From: Corallococcus macrosporus
GTDB taxonomy: Bacteria > Myxococcota > Myxococcia > Myxococcales > Myxococcaceae
Direction: 5' to 3'
Assembly: GCF_017302985.1 (NCBI RefSeq)
Contig: NZ_JAFIMU010000007.1
Coordinates: 2,681,001-2,745,000 of the forward strand
Length of the DNA stretch: 64,000 nt
In this document: one piece after another, positions 58,355 to 64,000 of the stretch
How the letters are laid out: each line of letters opens with the position of its first letter
Numbering within the stretch: position 1 is the first letter of the stretch
Position numbers and translations under genes: made by a program
Notes under the pieces: generated by a model
The model's database searches: none
What the model saw: only the letters and a program-made list of their open reading frames with translations
What the model was told of the DNA's origin: nothing

Positions 58355-59647
58355 ATGCTCCGAGAGCTTCACCTTCAGGGGGTCGGCCCCGCGCCTCGCC
58401 TGGACGTCGAGTTCGCACACCGGCTGAACGTCCTGACGGGCGACAACGGGTTGGGCAAGAGCTTCCTGCTCGACGTGGCGTGGTGGAGCCTGACCGGGAC
58501 CTGGCCTGGTCTGCCTGCGTGGCCCCAGCGCGGTGCCCGGCGGCGGCGGATTGACTGGACCCTGACGGGCAAGGCACGGCGGGCGTCGAACAAGACGAGC
58601 GTCTTCGACCCGGAGCGGCAGCTGTGGCCCTGGCCGGAAGGGCGCCCGAGCATGCCGGGCCTGACCGTCTATGCGCGCGTCGACGGAAGCTTTTCCGTCT
58701 GGGACCCTGCGCGGAACTACTGGCACAAGACGTCCCGCGCGGATCCGGATGCGCCTCGCAGGCCGGACGCCTTCCACTTCTCGCCCCAGGATCTCTGGGA
58801 TGGCCTCAAGTACGAGGGGACGACGGTCTGTAACGGTCTCGTCCGGGACTGGTTGACCTGGCAGTTGCAGGACGATGGTTCCGCGCAGTCACCGTTCCAG
58901 ATGTTGAAGCGGGCGCTGGAACAGCTGTCGCCTCGCGACGAGCCCATACGTCCCGGGCGACCCATGCGGTTGGCCATCGAGGACGTCCAGAACTATCCGA
59001 CCATCGATATGCCGTACGGCACCATCCCGGTGGTGCACGCTTCGGCGGGGATGCGGCGCATTCTCGGGTTGGCCTATCTCATCGTCTGGGCGTGGCACGA
59101 GCACAGCCAGGCCTCGGAATTCCTTGGGAAGCCCCGAGACCCCAGGTTCATCCTGCTGGTGGACGAGGTGGAAACCCATCTTCATCCGCATTGGCAGCGC
59201 CGCATCGTGGGGTCGCTCATCCAGGTCATTGATCGCCTTGCGAGCGAGACCTCCGTCCAGACGCTGCTGACGACCCATTCGCCACTGGTCCTGGCCTCGC
59301 TGGAGCCCTTCTTCGACGATGAGCAGGACGCGCTCTTCCTCTTCCAGTTCGAAAAGGGGCAGGTGAGCCTGCGGCATCTCCCCTGGGCGAAGCAGGGTGA
59401 TGTGAACGACTGGCTGACGTCCCCGGTGATGGGGTTGGCCCAGGCGCGGGCCCTGGAGGCCGAACGCGCGGTGGAGGCCGCCGAGGCCTACATGCGAGGG
59501 GAGCGCGAGGGCGTGGGAACGTTGAAGGAGATCGACGCCGAGCTGCGACGGCTGCTCCCAGAGCAAGACCCCTTCTGGCCCCGATGGGTCGTCGCTCGTG
59601 ATGGGGGAGGCGACCGTGATCCGGTGCGTTCCAGGAAGAGAGCCTGA
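58355..59647 (+). CDS. AAA15/OLD-like ABC-type ATPase (Septu PtuA-like)
   Basis: The product has 430 residues. It is an ABC-type ATPase: Walker A GDNGLGKS (29-36), a signature-like HASAGMRR (228-235), Walker B FILLVDEVETHLHPHW (around 265-280), and an H-loop TTHSP (306-310). The protein has no TOPRIM domain, unlike OLD nucleases. The gene is followed by an HNH protein gene that overlaps its end by 32 bp. ATPase plus HNH pairs of this form are the Septu (PtuA-PtuB) antiphage systems. No retron is visible. Third-position GC is lower than in the flanking operon. Confidence 0.82.
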   Translation: MLRELHLQGVGPAPRLDVEFAHRLNVLTGDNGLGKSFLLDVAWWSLTGTWPGLPAWPQRGARRRRIDWTLTGKARRASNKTSVFDPERQLWPWPEGRPSMPGLTVYARVDGSFSVWDPARNYWHKTSRADPDAPRRPDAFHFSPQDLWDGLKYEGTTVCNGLVRDWLTWQLQDDGSAQSPFQMLKRALEQLSPRDEPIRPGRPMRLAIEDVQNYPTIDMPYGTIPVVHASAGMRRILGLAYLIVWAWHEHSQASEFLGKPRDPRFILLVDEVETHLHPHWQRRIVGSLIQVIDRLASETSVQTLLTTHSPLVLASLEPFFDDEQDALFLFQFEKGQVSLRHLPWAKQGDVNDWLTSPVMGLAQARALEAERAVEAAEAYMRGEREGVGTLKEIDAELRRLLPEQDPFWPRWVVARDGGGDRDPVRSRKRA

Positions 59648-60305
59648 GGACTTCGACGCACGGGTGAGAGGACCTGGGCGGCGATGGCTGAACCGCAACC
59701 CAGGTGCGCGAAAACGCCCACCCTCGTATTGGCGTCAGTGCAGTGAGCAGCTTGAGGCGGCCTTCTCAGGACGCTGCGCTTACACGGCCATGTGGCTGGG
59801 GGGGCCCGGCACCGTGGACCACTTCATCTCCATCAACGAGGATCGGACTCTTGCCTACGAGTGGACCAATCTTCGCTACGCGGTGGGATGGCTCAATAGC
59901 CGCAAGCAGGATCTGCCATCCACGCGGTTACTGGATCCGTTTGAAATCGAAGACGGATGGTTCGCCCTGCAACTGCCGTCGCTTCAATTGCAGGTGACGG
60001 CCCGCTGTCCGCATGCTCTCCGGGACCGGGCTGCTGAGACGCTCCATCTGTTGGGATTGGACCACCATGAGAATGTGCTCCGATACCGGAGGGCATGGCT
60101 GGAGCAGTACGAAAAGCGGCAGGTGTCGCTGGACTACCTGGAGGACAAGGCTCCGCTCGTAGCCCGAGCAGTGCGTGATTGGGAGTCGCGAGAAGGCCGA
60201 CAGTGGTCCGCGGGAAGCAGCCAGATGCGGCTTGCCCATGTGGAGGCGCCGCCTGCTCCGAGAGAGCGGAGGTCCCGATCCGGAGCCCGAAAGAAGAAGG
60301 AGTAG
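59616..60305 (+). CDS. HNH endonuclease-like protein (Septu PtuB-like)
   Basis: The product has 229 residues from the GTG at 59616, which has a strong GGGGGAGG site 5 nt upstream; a GTG at 59598 and an ATG at 59601 are longer alternatives. The HNH core is CAYTAMWLGGPGTVDHFISINEDRTLAYEWTN followed by NLRYAVGWLNSRKQD. Asp68-His69, Asn85, Asn94 and Lys97 match the DH-N-N-K pattern of PtuB-like proteins. The structural CxxC of HNH folds is reduced to a single Cys (CAYT). The gene overlaps the ATPase gene. The C-terminal tail is basic (RERRSRSGARKKKE), possibly DNA-binding. Confidence 0.8.
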   Translation: MIRCVPGREPEDFDARVRGPGRRWLNRNPGARKRPPSYWRQCSEQLEAAFSGRCAYTAMWLGGPGTVDHFISINEDRTLAYEWTNLRYAVGWLNSRKQDLPSTRLLDPFEIEDGWFALQLPSLQLQVTARCPHALRDRAAETLHLLGLDHHENVLRYRRAWLEQYEKRQVSLDYLEDKAPLVARAVRDWESREGRQWSAGSSQMRLAHVEAPPAPRERRSRSGARKKKE

Positions 60306-60314
60306 GCTTGGGGC

Positions 60315-61595
60315 ATGTTCCAGCGTGCCTGCCTGTACCTTCTGTCCCTGAGCCTGCTCCTCATGGGTTGCCAGCACATGGCCGCGAATCCCGAGGCCCT
60401 CCAGGAGCGCGCCGACGCCCGGGTCGAGCAGGCCGTGGCCCATGTCTGGACCGGGGAACTGGCATTGGCCCGCACGGAGCTCGCTGGGGTGCTGGAGGAG
60501 GCTCCCCGGCACCCAGGGGCACTGAAGGTCCAGACCTGCGTGCTGCTGGAACTGGGCGCCCTGGACGAAGCCGCTGGGACGGTTGATCGGCTTCGCGAGG
60601 TGTCTCCCGAGCAGCCAGAGGTCGCGGTGCTCTCGGCGCTCGTCGAGCAGCGCCGCCAGACGCCGGCACAGGACTGGCGGGAGGCCCTGATCCAGGCGTG
60701 GAATCAAACGGGACGCCCGGACTTCAGGGACGCTGAGGGGTTTCCGCGGCCCCCTGTCGACCTGGAGTCCTTCACCGACGCGGTGTGGAAGCGGACGCAA
60801 TCCGTGGAGGCCCGCTTCACCGCGGTGTTGGGGGACGGCGCCTCGGATGCGCGGCAACAGTGGCTCGCGGACCATCTTTCCGAGATCCAGGCTCCCGCGT
60901 TGTTGCTCGCCGCCTATGAGTATTTCCAGCCTCGTCCCGAAGACGCGTTGAACGACGTGCGCCTCAAGGCGCGCCAGTCGCTGCGGCGACGGCTCGAACC
61001 GCTTGTCGCGGGCGCCAGCGACTCCGAGGGACCGCTGCTCCTGCTGCTGGGGGAGTCCGCGAAGGACGCGCCTCTCATGAAGGAGGAGCTCCAGGCGCTG
61101 GAGCGGATCGCGGCCCTCCCGCGTTTTCGGAGCCTATCGCTGGCCCAGGCGAGTGCCGCCGCCAAACAACGCCTGGAGTCCACGGGCATCACTCCGCAGC
61201 CCGCCCGCCTCTTCCAGGCAGCCACGGCCTGGCTGGTCCTGGATGCGACGTTGATCCTGAAGAAGCGGGTGGAGGCGACGAAGGATCACCTCTCCTCCGG
61301 GGAGCGGATCCGACTGGGTCAGTCCGTGTACACGCTGGGAGCGCGCATCGCCGAGGGACCGATGCTGGTGGACCACATGGTGGGGCTCAGCCAGATGCGG
61401 CAGGGCGCCGCGTTGATGGACGATGCGGCGAAGCTCGCCCAGGTGACCCAGGACCTGGAACATGCCCGCGCCGTGTATCAGGCCACCTCCTCACTCCAGG
61501 TCGACACCTGGCCCTTGCCGTCACTCCATCGCGACTGGCTCCAGGCCGCTCTGGACGATGAATGGAAGAGCCTGAGCGCCCTCGTCACGCCCTGA
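60315..61595 (+). CDS. TPR-like lipoprotein
   Basis: The product has 426 residues. The N-terminus MFQRACLYLLSLSLLLMGC is a lipoprotein signal with Cys19. The body is all helical. TPR-like pairs are visible at VEQAVAHVWTGELALARTELAGVLEEAPRHPGALKVQTCVLLELGALDEAAGTVDRLREVSPEQPEVAVLS. It begins 9 bp after the HNH gene in the same direction, so it is probably cotranscribed with the ATPase/HNH pair. The link could be functional, or the gene could be an ordinary envelope gene next to a mobile defence pair. I cannot assign a function. Confidence 0.8.
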   Translation: MFQRACLYLLSLSLLLMGCQHMAANPEALQERADARVEQAVAHVWTGELALARTELAGVLEEAPRHPGALKVQTCVLLELGALDEAAGTVDRLREVSPEQPEVAVLSALVEQRRQTPAQDWREALIQAWNQTGRPDFRDAEGFPRPPVDLESFTDAVWKRTQSVEARFTAVLGDGASDARQQWLADHLSEIQAPALLLAAYEYFQPRPEDALNDVRLKARQSLRRRLEPLVAGASDSEGPLLLLLGESAKDAPLMKEELQALERIAALPRFRSLSLAQASAAAKQRLESTGITPQPARLFQAATAWLVLDATLILKKRVEATKDHLSSGERIRLGQSVYTLGARIAEGPMLVDHMVGLSQMRQGAALMDDAAKLAQVTQDLEHARAVYQATSSLQVDTWPLPSLHRDWLQAALDDEWKSLSALVTP

Positions 61596-61599
61596 GCGG

Positions 61600-62229
61600 C
61601 TAGAGCGTCACCAGGCCCATCCGTGCCGCGCGCACCACCGCCTCCGTGCGGCGCTGCACGCCCAGCTTGGCCAGCACCGCGTTCACGTGGAACTTGGCGG
61701 TGTGCTCGCTGATGGCGAGCCGGTCCGCGATGGCCTTGTTCGACAGGCCCTCCGCCAGCAGGCCCAGCACCTCGCGCTCGCGCGGCGTCAGCGTGTCCGG
61801 CCCCGGCGCTCCCGTCGGCGCCGTGCTCCTCGGCGCGGCTCGCACTTGAGCAAGGCCCGGCTCGAACACCGTGAGGCCTCGCGCGACCGCGTGCAGCGCG
61901 GCCCCGAGCATCCCCGGCGCGACGTCGCGGAACAGCAGGCCCCTCGCGCCCGCGCCCAGCGCCAGCTCTCCCGCCGCCTCGTCCGCCACCAGCGCCAGCA
62001 CCGGCGCGCCCAGGTCCGGCGCCGCGCCTTCTTCCAACCGCAGGCCCGTGTCCCAGAGGACCACGTCCGGCGGTTCACCCCTCGCCGCCTCCAGCTCCAC
62101 CTGCGTGCCCGCGGCCACCACCGTCCAGGCCTCCGCCTGGTCGCTCAGCGCCCGTGCGAGCGCACCCCGGGCCAGGGGGTCCTCGGAGACGAGCGCGAGC
62201 CTGGGCAATGACGAGGGCGCATCCAGCAT
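61600..62229 (-). CDS. LuxR/NarL-family response regulator with receiver-like domain
   Basis: The product has 209 residues. The ATG giving MLDAPSSLPRLALVSEDPLARG starts the receiver domain; the open frame continues upstream without a match. The N-terminal domain has an acidic pair (SED) and a central Asp (VVLWDTG), but the Lys and Thr that complete a receiver site are not clear (LLFRD), so it may be atypical. The C-terminal helix-turn-helix LTPREREVLGLLAEGLSNKAIADRLAISEHTAKFHVNAVLAKLGVQRR is a perfect LuxR/NarL DNA-binding motif. No cognate kinase is adjacent. It is convergent with the TPR lipoprotein gene and divergent from the S41 protease gene. Confidence 0.9.
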   Translation of the reverse strand: MLDAPSSLPRLALVSEDPLARGALARALSDQAEAWTVVAAGTQVELEAARGEPPDVVLWDTGLRLEEGAAPDLGAPVLALVADEAAGELALGAGARGLLFRDVAPGMLGAALHAVARGLTVFEPGLAQVRAAPRSTAPTGAPGPDTLTPREREVLGLLAEGLSNKAIADRLAISEHTAKFHVNAVLAKLGVQRRTEAVVRAARMGLVTL

Positions 62230-62351
62230 GGGCCCCTCATCCCTAACCGCCCCCGCCGGGTTCGCCACACCGCACGGCGCAGGAGTGCCTTTCCTTCCCT
62301 CTGGAAACCGCTCCTGTGAAGAATCGTGAAGTCCTCCCGGGAGGCTCACAC

Positions 62352-63536
62352 ATGCAGGTCCGGACAGCGCGGTGGTGGGTGGTGGGGCTGCTCCTCGCGG
62401 GCAGCGCCCAGGCGGCCACATCCCCCTTCTCGAAGCGGGCCGGGGAGATCGTCACCCTCGTGCGCGAACGCTTCTTCGACGCGGCCAAAGGCGCCGCCTG
62501 GGCGGACTCGCACGCCGGCTACGCCGCCGACGCGAAGGACGTGGAGGACTTCGCCCGGCGCACGAACGCGGCGCTCGCGGAGCTGAAGGTCTCGCACACG
62601 GCCTACTACCCGAAGGAGAGCCCCGCCCACGCGGAGGTGGCCTCCATCTTCGAGGTCTTCCTCAAGCAGCAGAACGTGCAGGCCACCGGCATCGGCGTGG
62701 ACGTGCGGGAGACCCCGGACGGCTTCTTCGTCCGCCACGTCTTCGCGGACGGCCCCGGCGCCAAGGCAGGCCTGCTGCGCGGAGACCGGCTCGTCACCGT
62801 GGAGGGCAAGCCCTTCCACCCCTGGCACGCCTTCACGAACCGCGCGGGCAGGGCCACGCGCGTCACCGTGGAGCGCGTGAAGGGCGAAGCGCCCCTGTCG
62901 CTCACCGTCACGCCCCGCCGCATGAACCCGCGCAAGGAGTGGCTCGCGCTCCAGAAGGCCAGCTCGCAGGTCGTGGAGCGCCAGGGCCGCCGCGTCGCCT
63001 ACCAGCACGTCTACGCGTGCGCGGGCTCGGAGTACCAGCAGGCCCTGGAGGAGGCGCTCCAGGACGGCTTCGCGGACGCGGACGCGCTCGTCATCGACTT
63101 CCGCGACGGCTGGGGCGGCTGCAGCCCGGCCTTCATCAACCTCTTCAACCCCCAGGTCTCGCTCCTCCTCAACACCGGCCGCGACGGCAAGTCCCACCCC
63201 TACGCGCTGTCGTGGCGCAAGCCGGTGGTGCTGCTCGTCAACGGCAACTCGCGCAGCGGCAAGGAGCTGGTGGCCTTCGCGATGAAGCGCCACAAGCTGG
63301 CGACGCTCGTGGGCGAGCGCACCGCGGGCGCGGTGCTGGCCGGCGGTCCCCAGAAGCTGTCCAACGGCGACCTGCTCTACCTCGCCGTGATGGACGTCAC
63401 GGCGGATGGCGAGCGCATCGAAGGCGTGGGCGTCCCCGTGGACGTGGAGGTCCCGGACGCGCTGCCGTACGCGGCCGGCAGGGATCCGCAGCGGGAGAAG
63501 GCGCTCGACGTGGCCGCCTCCCAGGTGAAGGGCTGA
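62352..63536 (+). CDS. S41-family serine protease with PDZ domain
   Basis: The product has 394 residues. The ATG follows GGGAGG at good spacing and gives a signal peptide (RWWVVGLLLAGSAQAA). A PDZ-like segment, GFFVRHVFADGPGAKAGLLRGDRLVTVEGKPF, follows an N-terminal helical part. The peptidase core ends VVLLVNGNSRSGKELVAFAMKRHKLATLVGERTAGAVLAGG, with the catalytic Ser302 in NSRSGKE. The lysine base of C-terminal processing peptidases (in TFGKG) is not there (TAGAVLAG), so it belongs to an S41 branch using another base. Secreted; substrate unknown. The truncated dipeptide epimerase gene is convergent with it, 7 bp away; a joint role in peptide use is possible but is inference. Confidence 0.87.
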   Translation: MQVRTARWWVVGLLLAGSAQAATSPFSKRAGEIVTLVRERFFDAAKGAAWADSHAGYAADAKDVEDFARRTNAALAELKVSHTAYYPKESPAHAEVASIFEVFLKQQNVQATGIGVDVRETPDGFFVRHVFADGPGAKAGLLRGDRLVTVEGKPFHPWHAFTNRAGRATRVTVERVKGEAPLSLTVTPRRMNPRKEWLALQKASSQVVERQGRRVAYQHVYACAGSEYQQALEEALQDGFADADALVIDFRDGWGGCSPAFINLFNPQVSLLLNTGRDGKSHPYALSWRKPVVLLVNGNSRSGKELVAFAMKRHKLATLVGERTAGAVLAGGPQKLSNGDLLYLAVMDVTADGERIEGVGVPVDVEVPDALPYAAGRDPQREKALDVAASQVKG

Positions 63537-63543
63537 CGCACTT

Positions 63544-64000
63544 TCAGCGCAGCGTGACGCCGTGGCCCGGCGCGTCCGGGTCCAGCGTCAGCCGCGAGCC
63601 CGCGTAGTGGCCGCCGCCCTGGAACGGGTGGCTCGCGATGAACAGCGGCGTGTCCAGGTCCGCGTAGGTGAAGCCGCCCAGCCCCGCCGCCAGGTGCGCG
63701 GACGCGCTCATCGCGAGCACGCTCTCCACCATGCCGCCCACCATCAGCTCCAGCCCCGCCGCGCGGGCGAGGCTCCACATCGTCACCGCCTCCACCATCC
63801 CGCACTTCATCGTCTTGATGTTGATGCCGTGGCAGGCGTTCTCCCGGATGAGCCGCAGCACGTCCTTCACCGAGCGCGCCGACTCGTCCGCGCACACCGG
63901 CACCTTCGAGCGGCGCGTCACCTCCGCCAGCCCCGCGAAGTCGGAGGGCGGCACCGGCTGCTCGAACAGCGAGAGCGGCACCTCCGCGCGCTCCAGCTCC
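63544..64000 (-). CDS. Dipeptide epimerase, enolase superfamily (C-terminal part, runs off the right edge)
   Basis: Only the last 151 residues are in the window. Enolase-superfamily motifs of the Ala-Glu/dipeptide epimerase branch are present: LSLFEQPVPPSDFAGL (metal-ligand Glu), VPVCADESARS (second acid ligand), GINIKTMKCGMVEAV (Lys acid/base), ELMVGGMVESVLAMSASAHLAAGL and the ending DLDTPLFIASHPFQGGGHYAG. These enzymes epimerise L-Ala-D/L-Glu and related dipeptides in peptidoglycan recycling. The start and N-terminal cap domain lie beyond position 64000. It is convergent with the S41 protease gene. Confidence 0.88.
   Translation of the reverse strand, partial: ELERAEVPLSLFEQPVPPSDFAGLAEVTRRSKVPVCADESARSVKDVLRLIRENACHGINIKTMKCGMVEAVTMWSLARAAGLELMVGGMVESVLAMSASAHLAAGLGGFTYADLDTPLFIASHPFQGGGHYAGSRLTLDPDAPGHGVTLR

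Noticed and set aside
58355..60305. Retron-linked Septu (Ec78-like)
   Set aside because: No reverse transcriptase (YADD-type motif) is encoded next to the ATPase/HNH pair.
1..64000. CRISPR arrays, insertion sequences, integrases or prophage genes
   Set aside because: I found no regularly spaced repeats, no transposase or integrase motifs and no phage structural genes. The tRNA-Gln 3' end is not repeated downstream in the window in a way that would mark an attachment site.

Overview
The window is very GC-rich, with strongly GC-biased third codon positions. It carries gene types typical of myxobacteria: a Ser/Thr kinase with the HRDVSPDN catalytic loop, a DUF4118 histidine kinase, many lipoproteins, DUF3592 and DUF2236 proteins, MoxR/vWA modules and TonB-dependent receptors. 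This fits a member of the Myxococcaceae (Corallococcus/Myxococcus type). The taxonomic call is inference, because no rRNA lies in the window. One tRNA gene (Gln, UUG) is present. I saw no CRISPR array, IS element or prophage.

Layout. 0.0-4.0 kb: truncated Ser/Thr kinase, an outer-membrane protein overlapping a metallophosphoesterase lipoprotein, and an AT-hook protein. 4.1-11.2 kb (minus): a self-contained TonB transport locus (TonB, ExbB, two ExbD, a receptor, a beta-helix-like lipoprotein). 11.2-13.9 kb: a GT87 mannosyltransferase-like protein and a disulfide oxidoreductase. 14.3-16.7 kb: an RbfA-like protein overlapping the RNA ligase RtcB, tRNA-Gln, and an archaemetzincin with a degenerate active site. 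16.8-23.4 kb: a propeller lipoprotein, four DUF3592 paralogues, an ankyrin protein, a membrane Fe-S oxidoreductase and an easily missed 53-residue gene. 23.8-32.3 kb: a vWA protein, DsbD plus a redoxin, a DUF2236 oxygenase-like protein, two small proteins and two HtrA-like proteases.

32.4-48.2 kb is accessory in character. It holds a lysozyme-like orphan, a three-gene operon (asparagine-synthase-like ligase, GT1 glycosyltransferase, apparently circularly permuted ROK-like kinase), recQ, and a tightly packed four-gene set of lower third-position GC: TerB-domain membrane protein, BrxD-like ATPase, Lhr/BrxHI-like helicase and NERD-UvrD nuclease-helicase. This last set is the strongest candidate for an undescribed or poorly described defence system, because it uses BREX-associated parts without the BREX core genes.

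48.2-64.0 kb: a radical SAM protein, a histidine kinase, an aldo/keto reductase, a five-gene operon with every junction overlapping by 4 bp (MoxR ATPase, unknown, HExxH/vWA protein, unknown, PaaK-like adenylating enzyme), a Septu-like ATPase/HNH pair followed by a lipoprotein, a LuxR-type regulator, an S41 protease and a truncated dipeptide epimerase.

Smaller-scale structure includes an array of hairpin repeats carrying TTGTCCACA inside the asparagine-synthase-like gene, near-identical 63-bp segments shared by the two exbD genes, duplicated ends of the DUF3592 genes, and several perfect inverted repeats upstream of genes. All functional statements come from reading motifs and context; no database search was run.
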